Part shown: positions 43,467 through 52,849 of the stretch, piece by piece
Position numbering within the stretch: the first letter of the stretch is position 1
Layout of the letters: every line of letters starts with the position of its first letter
Source: Heliomarina baculiformis
Lineage (GTDB): Bacteria; Pseudomonadota; Alphaproteobacteria; Rhodobacterales; Rhodobacteraceae
DNA: 64,000 nt
Direction of reading: 5' to 3'
Assembly: GCF_019966545.1 (NCBI RefSeq)
Contig: NZ_JAIMIC010000003.1
Span: forward strand, 1 to 64,000
Made by a program: the position numbers and the translations under genes
The notes under the pieces: model-generated
Told to the model about the DNA's origin: nothing
The model's database searches: none
Seen by the model: the letters and a program-made list of their open reading frames with translations, nothing else

Positions 43467-46400
43467 ATGCAGAATGCCCAGACCCTTGCGCAACTGACCG
43501 ACTGGCGGGACGAGATCACGCTGGTGCCCTATTCGGGGACGCAGATGCTGGATTTCGGCTTTCAGCTCGACGCGCTTGAGCTGCGCAGTGCCCGGTTTGT
43601 CGAACGGGTCGTTGGCGGCAGCGCCGAGGCCGAGGAATGGGCGCTGGTGCCGCTGACCGGGGATGCGGATACGGATGCGGCGGTGGAAGAGTCCGCGCGG
43701 GCGGATGATGACGAATATTCGGTGCGCTCGGCTGCGGCGCTTGAACCGTTTCTGAACAAATGGGTGCCCGTGCCGGTGCTGCGCATCCGCAACGATCGCG
43801 GCCCCGGTGGCGAGGAACGCTATGATGCGGGGCCGTCGGCATGGGCGCGGATGCGCGTGGTCGAACTGGACGAACCCGACGAGGACACCGGGCACACGCA
43901 CCGGGTGCAGCTGGCGCTGGACACGGCGCTGATGGAATCGGCCCAGCCCTTGCAATACACCGCGCCGGAACGGGCGGACGCGGAAAAGGCGCGCGACTTC
44001 AGGCTGGTGAGCGATCCGGCGCGGATGGACTGGTTCCTGCGGCGGCTGGAACCGGACAGCGAAGGCGAGATGCTCGACTTGCAGAAATGGGTCTCGGACT
44101 GGCTGGACGATCTGTTCATGGCGCATAAGCGGGCGGAACGTCCGGGTCGCAAGATCACCCATGAGACGTTGCCGCACCGGTTCGAGCACTGGGCGCGCTA
44201 CCTCGCCTTTCTGCGTCTGATCGACCACGCGGTTGAGGTACCCAAGATCCGGCTGGCCAACACGGTGAGCGAACGCGAAAGTGTGTCGCCTGTCGAGGTG
44301 GAACTGGTTCTCGACGTCGGCAACTCGCGCACCTGCGGCATCCTGATCGAACGGTTCCCCGGCGAAACTCGGCTGGATCTGGCGCGGTCTTTCCCGCTTG
44401 AGATCCGCGATCTGTCGCGGCCCGAGTTCCTCTATTCGGGCCTTTTCGACAGCCGGGTCGAGTTTTCCGAACACAAGATGGGCGATGAACGCTATGCCTC
44501 GCGCTCGGGGCGGCGCAACGGGTTTCTCTGGCCGTCCATCGTGCGGATCGGCCCCGAGGCGCTTCGACTGGTGGCCGGGGAAGAAGGGACCGAGACCGCC
44601 TCGGGCCTGTCTTCGCCGAAACGCTACCTTTGGGACGATGCGCCGGTGCAGCAGGACTGGCGGTTCCATCATCATTCCGATCCGAACAATCTCCCGAAAT
44701 CTTTGCGGGCGGCGATGCGGCATCTGAACGAGGGTGGCGATGTGCTGTCGCAGATCCGCGCGGATGAGCAGGCCAAGCTGCGCCCGCGTGGCAAGACGCC
44801 GTTGAGCCCCGCCATCCGGCCGCGTTTTGCGCGGGCCTCGTTGTTTGGCTTCATGCTGGCCGAGATCATTGCCCATGCGCTGATCCAGGTGAACGCCCCG
44901 GCGAGCCGGGCGCGGCGGCCGCAGTCAGAGCTGCCCCGGCGGCTTGACCGGATTATCCTCACGCTGCCGACCGCGACCACGGCACAGGAACAGGCGATCA
45001 TCCGGTCCAAGGCCAAGGGTGCGCTTGCGCTGGTCTGGACAATGCTGGGGCTGAAGGATGGCGAGAGCACGATTTCGCGGATGCCCGAGCTGGTGGTGGA
45101 ATGGGACGAGGCGAGCTGTACGCAGCTGGTCTACCTTTATTCCGAGCTGACCCAGAAATTCGACGGGCGGATCGACCGGTTCCTGTCGCTCAAAGGGCGC
45201 GAGCGGGGCGGGGAGCCATCGCTGCGGCTGGCCTGTGTCGACATCGGCGGCGGCACGACCGACCTGATGGTCACGACCTATCGCGGTGAGGCCGGGCGGG
45301 TACTGCACCCCGAGCAGAAGTTCCGCGAAGGATTCCGCGTCGCCGGGGACGAGTTGATGCAGCGGGTGATCGCGACAGTTATACTCCCCGGCTTGCAGGC
45401 CGAGATCGAGGCGATGGGTGGGCGGTTCGTGGGCGAGAAGCTGCGCGAATTGTTCACTGGCGATATCGGGGGGCTGGATCAGCAGAGCGTTCAGAAACGC
45501 CGCCAGTTCGCGCTGCGGGTGTTGATGCCGGTGGCGGTGGCGATCCTGAACATCTGCGAAACCGCCGATCCCTATGAGCCGCTGAATGTCAGCCTGAGCG
45601 ATGTGCTGCCGCTGGGCGAGGAGGACAATGACCTGCCTGCCGCCCTTGTCGCCTATATCGAGGATGCGGCGGCCGGGCTTGGCGCGACCGATTTCCGGCT
45701 GGCGGATGTCACGCTGGGCTTCAACCGTGAGGATGTGGATGCCGCCGCGCGCGAGGTGTTCCAGCAGGTGCTGAGCAACATGGCCGAGGTGATCGAGCAT
45801 CTGGGCGTGGATGTGGTGCTGCTGACGGGGCGGCCGTCGCGGCTGCCGGCGGTGCGTTCGATCCTTGAGGAGATGATGGTGGTGCCGCCGCATCGGCTGA
45901 TCTCGATGCACGCCTACAAGACCGGGCGCTGGTATCCGTTCCGCGATCCGGTGACCCAGCGCATCGGCGATCCGAAATCGACGGTGGCGGTGGGCGGTAT
46001 GCTGATCGCGCTGTCGGAATCGCGCATCCCGAATTTCAAGGTCACGACACAGGCGTTCCGGATGCAGTCGACCGCGCGTTATATCGGCGAAATGGACAGT
46101 TCGGGGCAGATCATGTCCGACCGTATTTTGTTCAGCGATGTCGATCTGGATGCACGCAAGAGCGAGGCCGATATGGTGTCGAGCCTGACCATGTATGCGC
46201 CTGTCTACCTAGGTTCGCGCCAGCTGCCGCTGGAACGCTGGACGACGACGCCGCTTTACCGGCTGGATTTCGCGACGCCCGCCGCCGAAACCCGCGCACC
46301 GCTGCGCGTGACGTTTGAACGGACCGAGGCGGATGACGATCCCGAGCGCGAGTCGCCGGAATCCGTGCTGCGCCGCGAGGCCATGCGTGAGGCATTCGAC

Positions 46401-46520
46401 GTGGTGGAACTCGAAGATAACGAGGGCACGGCGATGAAAAAGGGCGAGGTCAGGCTACGTCTGCACACGTTGGGATTCGAAGATGACTATTGGATTGATA
46501 CAGGGCTGTTCCGGCTGTGA
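43467..46520 (+). CDS. srfB: SrfB-family protein, Hsp70/actin-fold ATPase
   Basis: 1017 residues from ATG 43467 (an in-frame start at 43431 is possible). The N-terminus ITLVPYSGTQMLDFGF is SrfB-like. The nucleotide-binding motifs of the Hsp70/actin fold are all visible: phosphate-1 LVLDVGNSRTCGILIE (Asp283), phosphate-2 VDIGGGTTDLMVTTY (Asp592) and the adenosine motif VVLLTGRPSRLPAVRSIL (about 784-801). It should be a cytoplasmic ATPase. In enterobacteria srfB sits with srfA and srfC and is described as a virulence-associated factor; the mechanism is unknown. It is the largest protein of the operon and likely the ATP-driven core. Confidence 0.88.
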   Translation: MQNAQTLAQLTDWRDEITLVPYSGTQMLDFGFQLDALELRSARFVERVVGGSAEAEEWALVPLTGDADTDAAVEESARADDDEYSVRSAAALEPFLNKWVPVPVLRIRNDRGPGGEERYDAGPSAWARMRVVELDEPDEDTGHTHRVQLALDTALMESAQPLQYTAPERADAEKARDFRLVSDPARMDWFLRRLEPDSEGEMLDLQKWVSDWLDDLFMAHKRAERPGRKITHETLPHRFEHWARYLAFLRLIDHAVEVPKIRLANTVSERESVSPVEVELVLDVGNSRTCGILIERFPGETRLDLARSFPLEIRDLSRPEFLYSGLFDSRVEFSEHKMGDERYASRSGRRNGFLWPSIVRIGPEALRLVAGEEGTETASGLSSPKRYLWDDAPVQQDWRFHHHSDPNNLPKSLRAAMRHLNEGGDVLSQIRADEQAKLRPRGKTPLSPAIRPRFARASLFGFMLAEIIAHALIQVNAPASRARRPQSELPRRLDRIILTLPTATTAQEQAIIRSKAKGALALVWTMLGLKDGESTISRMPELVVEWDEASCTQLVYLYSELTQKFDGRIDRFLSLKGRERGGEPSLRLACVDIGGGTTDLMVTTYRGEAGRVLHPEQKFREGFRVAGDELMQRVIATVILPGLQAEIEAMGGRFVGEKLRELFTGDIGGLDQQSVQKRRQFALRVLMPVAVAILNICETADPYEPLNVSLSDVLPLGEEDNDLPAALVAYIEDAAAGLGATDFRLADVTLGFNREDVDAAAREVFQQVLSNMAEVIEHLGVDVVLLTGRPSRLPAVRSILEEMMVVPPHRLISMHAYKTGRWYPFRDPVTQRIGDPKSTVAVGGMLIALSESRIPNFKVTTQAFRMQSTARYIGEMDSSGQIMSDRILFSDVDLDARKSEADMVSSLTMYAPVYLGSRQLPLERWTTTPLYRLDFATPAAETRAPLRVTFERTEADDDPERESPESVLRREAMREAFDVVELEDNEGTAMKKGEVRLRLHTLGFEDDYWIDTGLFRL

Positions 46521-46534
46521 GGGATGAAACGGGC

Positions 46535-49162
46535 ATGACGCAGGAACAGGAACAACTGGCGCAGGACTGCGCGGCGCTGACCGATCTGAACGGGCAGGCG
46601 CTTGCATGGGTGAACGACCCGGAGAACGCCGAACTGGTCGGGGCCGAGGCGCGTTCGCTCACCAAGATGATGCGGCGTGCGGCGCGGCGGTCGCGGCGGC
46701 TGGGGCGGGCGGCGGTCACGCCGATGTCGGTCAGCGTTTTCGGGCCCTCGCAGGCGGGGAAGTCCTTTCTTGTCTCGGTTCTGGCGCGCCCCGAAAATGG
46801 GCGTCTGGTCGGCGATTTCCCGGACCGGCAGCTTGACTACATCAGCGAGGTCAATCCCGAGGGAGAGGGCGAGAGCACCGGGCTGGTGACACGGTTCACC
46901 ATGCGTCGCGAGCCGTGCCCCGACGGGTTTCCGATCCGCCTGACCCTGTTGAGCGAGGCGGATATCATCCGCACGATCCTCAATTCTTTCTTCAACGATG
47001 GCGATGAATCTGAAGTGCCGCCCGACCCGGCGGAACTGGCGGCCCATCTTGATGCCTACAAGGCACGCGCCGGGGCGGCGCAGCCCGGTCTGGAGGCGGA
47101 CGGGGTGCAGGAAATCGGCGAATATGTCGAGAACGTTTTTCGCAAGAGCGCCTATGCGGCGGCGCTGCGCCCGTTCTGGGACGAGGCCTCTGAAATCGCG
47201 CCGGGCCTGTCGTTGGCGGATCGGGCCGGGTTCTTTTCGATCCTCTGGGGTGGGCACGAGGCGCTGGGCGAGATGTACCAGCAACTGGCCGGGGCGCTGG
47301 CGCGGCTGGGCCATGCCGAGGAGATCCATGTCGAAATGGCCGCGCTGATCCCCCGCGAGCAATCGATCATCGACGTGAAAACCCTGCGCGGGCTGCGCGG
47401 CGGCGACGTGGGGCCGGATCTGCGGGTACATGCGGCCGGGCGCGACCTGCGCCTGCCACGGTCCGAGATCTGCGCACTGGCGGCGGAACTGGTCTTTCCG
47501 ATGGCCGAGCAGCCCTCGGAGCTTTTCGGGCGCACCGATCTGCTGGATTTCCCCGGTGCACGCAACCGGTTCGAGGAACCGTTGTCGAAAACGCTGGGCA
47601 ATCTCGACAAGAACCTGCCCGAGCTGCTGTTGCGCGGCAAGGTAGCCTATCTTTTCGATCGTTATGTGGAAAATCAGGAAATCACATCGATGCTGCTGTG
47701 TGTGCCGGGCAGCAATATGGAAACGCTCGACCTGCCGGGGCTGGTCGATCAGTGGATTGCGCTGACCCATGGCGCCACGCCCGAACTCCGGGCGCAGACG
47801 GAGACCGCGCTGTTCTTCGTGCTGACCAAGTTCGACATGCAGCTTGGCGATTCCGCCGCCGATGGGGGCGCGATGACGCGGTTTGAACGGCGTATGAAAG
47901 CCTCGCTTCTGGAGCGGTTCGGTCGCGGACAGGACAGCTGGGTCGAGGAATGGGAGCCGGGCAGGCCGTTTGACAATTGCTATTGGCTGCGCAACCCGAA
48001 TTACTTTGTCGATGGCTTGATCGACTACGACGAGAATCGGCGCGAGATCCAGATCCGGCCCGACAAGGAGGCGCGGATTGCCGAGTTGAAAGCGGGCAGT
48101 CTGGCCGCCGCGCCGGTGCGCCGCCATTTTGCCGACCCCGAGGCGGCATGGGACGCGGCGCTGACGCTGAACGATGGTGGGGTGACCTACCTGATGGAGC
48201 AGCTTGCCAAGGTCTGCAAACCCGACAGCAAACTGCGCCAGATCCGGGTGCAGCTGGACCAGATTGCCGCCGATCTGACCCGGGCGATGGCGCCATTCCA
48301 TGTGTCCGACGACGTGGAACAGCGCATCGCCGAGAAACAGGAAGCGGTGACGCGGGTGATCGACGATCTGGAACAGGCGCTCGGGCGGCATCGGTTCGGG
48401 GCGGTGATGGCGGCGCTGATGGTCGATCAGGACGAGATCGAAACCCGCATCGCGCGGGTGCCAAGTTCCGTGCGGATCACCAGCGCGGTCAGCGCGGCTT
48501 CGGCCCCGGCGGCGGAAACCGTGGCCAAGGGCCCGGCGCGGCCCGGTCGTCCAGCGCGGCCCCGCCCGGTGCGTCCGGTTGAAAAGGCCGAGATCCGCAC
48601 GCTGACGCTGGAACAGTTTCAGGCGGAGACGGCGATCGAGACATGGATCGACCGGCTGAAATCCCTGCGTGACGACCCGGTGCGACGCAATGCCTTTGGT
48701 CTGGGCGAAACCACAACCGCCGATCTGGTGACCGAACTGATCCACGCGGCGCGGCGTGTCGGACTGTCGCGGCGCACGGCCGAGGCGCTGCGGGCGGTCA
48801 ATTTCGGCCTCAGTGTCGAAAAGCAGGCCCAGCCCGCTGCCATTCTGGGCGCCGAGAGCATCAACGGCTTTGTCGCGACCCTTGGCATGGAGGATGTACC
48901 CTTGTCGGAAAGGCCGCAGGTCGACCTGCCGGAGGGCGGCTCGCGTCCGATCTTTGCCCCACGCGCGTCGGCGGATCATGTGGACGGGTTGCCGGAACAG
49001 CCCCGCAACCTTGCCGAAGAGGTCTGGAGCGACTGGGTCTTTGCGCTGGATGCGATTGCGCTTGCCAATGCCAAGGACGGCGTTGGCGGCGAGATCAATG
49101 TCGAGCAGAACCTTGCGCTTGGACGCATTCTGACGGCGCTTGGGGAGCAGCGCGCGGCATGA
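46535..49162 (+). CDS. srfC: SrfC-family protein, large P-loop GTPase
   Basis: 875 residues from ATG 46535 (a GTG at 46517 overlapping the srfB stop is an alternative). GTPase motifs: G1 GPSQAGKS (70-77), G3-like DFPG (338-341) and G4-like TKFD (431-434). The spacing and the long helical remainder recall dynamin-like or other large TRAFAC GTPases. WVNDPENAELVGAEARSL, then VTPMSVSVFGPSQAGKSFLV, is the SrfC N-terminal layout. A basic Pro/Arg-rich linker lies near 665-685. It pairs with SrfB and probably couples NTP hydrolysis to membrane events. Confidence 0.85.
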   Translation: MTQEQEQLAQDCAALTDLNGQALAWVNDPENAELVGAEARSLTKMMRRAARRSRRLGRAAVTPMSVSVFGPSQAGKSFLVSVLARPENGRLVGDFPDRQLDYISEVNPEGEGESTGLVTRFTMRREPCPDGFPIRLTLLSEADIIRTILNSFFNDGDESEVPPDPAELAAHLDAYKARAGAAQPGLEADGVQEIGEYVENVFRKSAYAAALRPFWDEASEIAPGLSLADRAGFFSILWGGHEALGEMYQQLAGALARLGHAEEIHVEMAALIPREQSIIDVKTLRGLRGGDVGPDLRVHAAGRDLRLPRSEICALAAELVFPMAEQPSELFGRTDLLDFPGARNRFEEPLSKTLGNLDKNLPELLLRGKVAYLFDRYVENQEITSMLLCVPGSNMETLDLPGLVDQWIALTHGATPELRAQTETALFFVLTKFDMQLGDSAADGGAMTRFERRMKASLLERFGRGQDSWVEEWEPGRPFDNCYWLRNPNYFVDGLIDYDENRREIQIRPDKEARIAELKAGSLAAAPVRRHFADPEAAWDAALTLNDGGVTYLMEQLAKVCKPDSKLRQIRVQLDQIAADLTRAMAPFHVSDDVEQRIAEKQEAVTRVIDDLEQALGRHRFGAVMAALMVDQDEIETRIARVPSSVRITSAVSAASAPAAETVAKGPARPGRPARPRPVRPVEKAEIRTLTLEQFQAETAIETWIDRLKSLRDDPVRRNAFGLGETTTADLVTELIHAARRVGLSRRTAEALRAVNFGLSVEKQAQPAAILGAESINGFVATLGMEDVPLSERPQVDLPEGGSRPIFAPRASADHVDGLPEQPRNLAEEVWSDWVFALDAIALANAKDGVGGEINVEQNLALGRILTALGEQRAA

Positions 49163-50214
49163 GCCTGATCGTCCATCCCGATCCGCAGCAACCGGCTGGC
49201 GGTTTCGCCTTTTTCGAACTGCCGGAAGGAAGGCTGACGGGCGAGGAGGAGACGGTTGCGATCTTTGACGCCTACGGCGAACGCTGGCTGGCCGAGGGGG
49301 ATGGGCAATGGCAGGCCGATCCGCATGAATTCGGCCCCTACAAGGTCTATCGTCACGAAGGGGCGGACTGGCTGCGGATTGGCCCCGAGATCGTCGACCA
49401 GATCGAGGAATATGCACCGCTGAAAATCCGCGTGGCCGGGCGCGACTATGACGTGAACTGGCCCGATGATGTGCCGCCCCGCGCCGGTGCGGCGGTACGC
49501 GGCGGGTTGCAGCCGGTGGCGCGCGCGCAGGCGGAGGAATCGGTTTCGCAGCTTGTGGGCCGGGTCCAGAATGAACCCGAACCGGTCGAGGCCGAAAAAC
49601 CGAAGACGATGCCGGAGCAACCGCAGGTGGAAACAGCCGCGGTTGAGGAACCGGTGCGCAGATCGCCGCGACGGCGGCGACGCCTGCGCAGGCTGTTGCT
49701 GGCGCTTTTTGTGATCCTGCTGCTTCTGGCGGGGGGGCTGCTTTGGTGGTATTTCGATCCGTTGACCCTGCTTGCGACCGAAGAACCTGTTCAGAACAAC
49801 ACCGAGGAAGAAGTCATCACGCAAGAGGTCGTGCCGGAAAATCCATGTTCGCGCGAAGCGTTGCGGGCGATTTCCGGCGGGTTTGAAGGGGTCGATCAGA
49901 GGTTGCGGGAATGCGGGTCAGAGGTCTCTGCCGATACGGCATTGGCGCTGGTCGAGACCTATGCCGGGGTGGACGATCCGGCGGCGCTCTATCTCTTTGG
50001 CGCGCTTTACGATGGCGAAACGCTTGAGGCGCGGATTGAGAACCTGATCGGTCTGAGCTTTGAACCCGACGATGCAAAAGCGGCGGAATATTACGCCCGC
50101 GCCGTTGAAGCCGGGTCGGATCGGGCGACCGCGACGCTTGAGGCGACCTGCGAAAGACTGTCCGGATCGGGCGATACATTGGCGAGAGGGGCTTTTGATG
50201 ATTACTGCCGGTAA
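49159..50214 (+). CDS. Srf-cluster anchored protein 4: single-pass protein with Sel1-like periplasmic end
   Basis: 351 residues; the start overlaps srfC by 4 bp. The cytoplasmic N-terminal ~125 residues contain FFELPEGRLTGEEETVAIFD and DVNWPDDVPPRAG. A Glu/Pro linker and an RRRRR-type basic stretch precede a membrane helix (about 178-198, LLLALFVILLLLAGGLLWWYF). The periplasmic tail ends with a Sel1-like repeat (AALYLFGALYDGE, then AKAAEYYARAVEAGSDRA). Not recognised as a named family. A bridge between the cytoplasmic SrfB/SrfC proteins and periplasmic parts is plausible. Confidence 0.7.
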   Translation: MSLIVHPDPQQPAGGFAFFELPEGRLTGEEETVAIFDAYGERWLAEGDGQWQADPHEFGPYKVYRHEGADWLRIGPEIVDQIEEYAPLKIRVAGRDYDVNWPDDVPPRAGAAVRGGLQPVARAQAEESVSQLVGRVQNEPEPVEAEKPKTMPEQPQVETAAVEEPVRRSPRRRRRLRRLLLALFVILLLLAGGLLWWYFDPLTLLATEEPVQNNTEEEVITQEVVPENPCSREALRAISGGFEGVDQRLRECGSEVSADTALALVETYAGVDDPAALYLFGALYDGETLEARIENLIGLSFEPDDAKAAEYYARAVEAGSDRATATLEATCERLSGSGDTLARGAFDDYCR

Positions 50215-52120
50215 AACCCTGTTTCTGTCGGCTCTGCTGGGGCTTGGGCTGAGTGCGGGGGCGGTTGTGGCGCAGGACGGCGACCGTCCGCTGCTGCGCG
50301 AGGGGCGCGAAACTGTCTATAAGCGGGTGCTGACGCGCCCCGGTGCGACGCTTATGGAGGCGCGCGATGGGGAAGAGCTGCGAGTCTACCCGGCGTTTCA
50401 GCCGCTCTATGTCTTCGCGGCCGAACCGGGTTGGGTGCAGGTGGGGCCGTCGGTTTCCGCACCGCCTGAAGGCTGGGTGACCGAGGACTCGGTTGTCGAA
50501 TGGAAACAGAATATCGTCGCGGCCTTTACCAACCCGGCGGGCCGAGAGCGCCAGATCCTGTTCGAAAGCGAGGAGCGGCTGCGCGATCTGATGGAGCATG
50601 AGGCGCTGCGCGAGATGCAGGGTCAGATCCTGCAAGAGATCGAGACAGGCGAGGTGCCGGATGAGCGTGGCGTCGTCGCCGCCGAACCGCCGGTCTACGT
50701 AAACATCGTCGATCAACTCTACCTCATGCCGATCCTTGATTTCACGCAGGATCTGCATCCGCTGAACTATGACGAGAACCTGCTGATGGAGGTGGCTTCG
50801 GTACCGCTGCGTGCCGAGGGAGAGACTGCCGCGCCAACCGGCGGGACGGATGATTTCGACGTGGGGATCGTGTTTGTCTTTGATACGACCCAGTCGATGG
50901 AGCCTTATATCTCGCGCACGCAGAGCGCGGTTGAGCAGGTGGTGCGCGATATGCGCGGCTCGGATATCGGGGATCATGTGCAATTCGGCGTGGTCGGGTT
51001 CCGCGACAGTATCGAGGCCGCGCCTGCGCTTGAATACCGCACCCGGACGCTGCTGCCATTGCAACGGCGGCAGGACCAGACCGAGGTACTGGCCACGATC
51101 CGCGCGGCTACACGGGTGGCGCAGGCCGACAGCCCCGGGTTCAACGAGGACAGCCTTGCCGGGGTGGAGGATGCTATCGACCTGACCGACTGGAACGGCG
51201 GCGGCGATCCTTTCGATGCGCGGATCGTCATCCTGATCACCGATGCCGGTCCCAAGGACGCGCGCGACCCGAATGCGCGCTCGGCCATCGGTACCAAGGA
51301 ATTGCAGCGCGCCGCGCAGGACAAGGGGATCGCGGTGATGACGCTGCACCTCAAGACCACCGCCGGGGGCGAGGCTCAGCATGCCTATGCGGCAGATTCC
51401 TATCGCAGCCTGTCACGGTTTCAGGACGACACCTATTACTACGGGATCGATAATGGCTCGCCACAGGCGCTGGAGGCGACGGTCAAACGGCTCGTCACGG
51501 CGATGAGCGACGTGATCCGCAGGGCACAGGATGAAACGCCGGTGCTGAGTTCGGAAGAGACCGGCGAGGAACTGGTGAACCTGGGGCTGGCGATGCAGCT
51601 TGCTTATCTTGGCCGCAAGCAGGGCGCGCAGGTGCCGGACGTGATCCGGGGCTGGGTATCGGAAAAGGCAATCGAAGACCCGTCGCGGCTGGCGATCGAG
51701 CCGCGTCTTCTCGTGACCAAGAACGAGATGGCGACCATGGCCGATTTGCTGTCGAATCTTCTGGATCTGGGCGAGCAGAGCCGCAGCGCCGAGGACGCGG
51801 CGAGCTTTTTCGCGCAGGTGCGCGACGTGGTGGCGCGGATGGCGCAGAACCCGGATAGGTTGGTGAACACGGATGCGGAAACGCTGGGCGGCGCGCTCGA
51901 ATTTCTCGAAGACCTTCCGTATGAAAGTCAGCTGATGCTGACGACCGAGGAACGCTGGTCGCAAAGTGCGATGAACCGGCGGCAGATCCTTGACGGGATG
52001 CGCCAGAAGCTTGTGCAATATCGCAAGTGGCTGCTGGATCCGTCGGTCTGGACCCGGCTTTATCCCGGTGCGCCGGATGGGGAATATGTCTTTGCGATGC
52101 CGTTCGACGTTCTTCCCTGA
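50198..52120 (+). CDS. Secreted SH3b-vWA protein of the srf-type cluster
   Basis: 640 residues from ATG 50198 (GAGAGGGG upstream; overlaps the previous gene by 17 bp). Signal peptide (TLFLSALLGLGLSAGAVVA), then an SH3b-like domain (about 28-105: VLTRPGATLMEARDG, GWVQVG, GWVTEDSV). A von Willebrand A domain (about 220-420) has a MIDAS-type FDTTQSM (Asp229, Ser233) and ILITDAGPKDARDP. The C-terminal ~200 residues are helical. It is probably a periplasmic ligand-binding or assembly factor. vWA proteins often partner with ATPases, which fits SrfB and the ABC pair. Confidence 0.82.
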   Translation: MITAGKTLFLSALLGLGLSAGAVVAQDGDRPLLREGRETVYKRVLTRPGATLMEARDGEELRVYPAFQPLYVFAAEPGWVQVGPSVSAPPEGWVTEDSVVEWKQNIVAAFTNPAGRERQILFESEERLRDLMEHEALREMQGQILQEIETGEVPDERGVVAAEPPVYVNIVDQLYLMPILDFTQDLHPLNYDENLLMEVASVPLRAEGETAAPTGGTDDFDVGIVFVFDTTQSMEPYISRTQSAVEQVVRDMRGSDIGDHVQFGVVGFRDSIEAAPALEYRTRTLLPLQRRQDQTEVLATIRAATRVAQADSPGFNEDSLAGVEDAIDLTDWNGGGDPFDARIVILITDAGPKDARDPNARSAIGTKELQRAAQDKGIAVMTLHLKTTAGGEAQHAYAADSYRSLSRFQDDTYYYGIDNGSPQALEATVKRLVTAMSDVIRRAQDETPVLSSEETGEELVNLGLAMQLAYLGRKQGAQVPDVIRGWVSEKAIEDPSRLAIEPRLLVTKNEMATMADLLSNLLDLGEQSRSAEDAASFFAQVRDVVARMAQNPDRLVNTDAETLGGALEFLEDLPYESQLMLTTEERWSQSAMNRRQILDGMRQKLVQYRKWLLDPSVWTRLYPGAPDGEYVFAMPFDVLP

Positions 52121-52126
52121 GACCTG

Positions 52127-52849
52127 ATGGACCGGGGCCTGCACCTGAAATCGGGACGGATCGAGCTTGCCGATGGCGAGCGGTCCTTTCGGCTCGAGGT
52201 CGACGATTTCCGGCTGGTGCCCGGGCAGGCGGTGGCGCTGACCGGGGCGAGCGGATCGGGAAAGACCCTGTTGCTGGAACTGCTTGGCCTGCTGCGCGCG
52301 CCTGCTCCGAGCGCGGTATACCATTGGGAGGGTGAGAAGGAATCGCGCGATCTTGCGGCGCTTTGGGCGAAAGGACCACGCGGGGCAGAGCTTGCCCGGA
52401 TGCGCGGTGCGCTGTTCGGGTTCGTGCCGCAGACCGGCGGGCTGGTACCCTTCCTGACCGTGTCTGAAAACATCGCGCTGCCGCAGAAGGTTACCGGACG
52501 GCTCGACGCCAACCGGGTGAATGAATTGATCGAGCGGCTGGAAATCGCGGATGTGGCCGGGCTGCGGCCAGCAGCCTTGTCCATCGGTCAGCGCCAGCGC
52601 ACCGCGATTGCCCGCGCCCTTGCGCATCGCCCGCCCTTTGTCGTCGCCGATGAACCGACCGCCGCGCTGGATCCCGAAGCGGCGGACCGGGTGCTGACGC
52701 TGCTGTTGGAAACCGCCGAGGCGCAAAGGACCGGGGTGATCCTGTCGTCGCATGACCTCGACCGGGTCGCGCGTTTCGGGCTTGAGCGTCACCGACTGAT
52801 TGTCACCAATGACCCCGTGGTCAGTCGGCTGGAGCCTGTGACATGCTGA
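52127..52849 (+). CDS. ABC transporter ATPase (LolD/MacB-like) of the srf-type cluster
   Basis: 240 residues: Walker A GASGSGKT (about 39-46), Q-loop GFVPQTGGLVPFLTV, signature LSIGQRQRTAIARALA and Walker B FVVADEPTAALD, with an H-loop in SSHDLDRV. The second signature position is Ile rather than Gly/Ser-Gly (LSIGQ). It belongs to the MacB/LolD/FtsE class that works with FtsX-type permeases, and its stop overlaps exactly such a permease gene by 7 bp. It likely powers extrusion or mechanical signalling across the inner membrane rather than import. Confidence 0.88.
   Translation: MDRGLHLKSGRIELADGERSFRLEVDDFRLVPGQAVALTGASGSGKTLLLELLGLLRAPAPSAVYHWEGEKESRDLAALWAKGPRGAELARMRGALFGFVPQTGGLVPFLTVSENIALPQKVTGRLDANRVNELIERLEIADVAGLRPAALSIGQRQRTAIARALAHRPPFVVADEPTAALDPEAADRVLTLLLETAEAQRTGVILSSHDLDRVARFGLERHRLIVTNDPVVSRLEPVTC

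Noticed and set aside
46487..49417. 976-codon minus-strand open frame opposite srfC
   Set aside because: An antisense shadow of high third-position GC; the product is Arg/His/Gln-rich without motifs, whereas the plus strand shows GTPase motifs.
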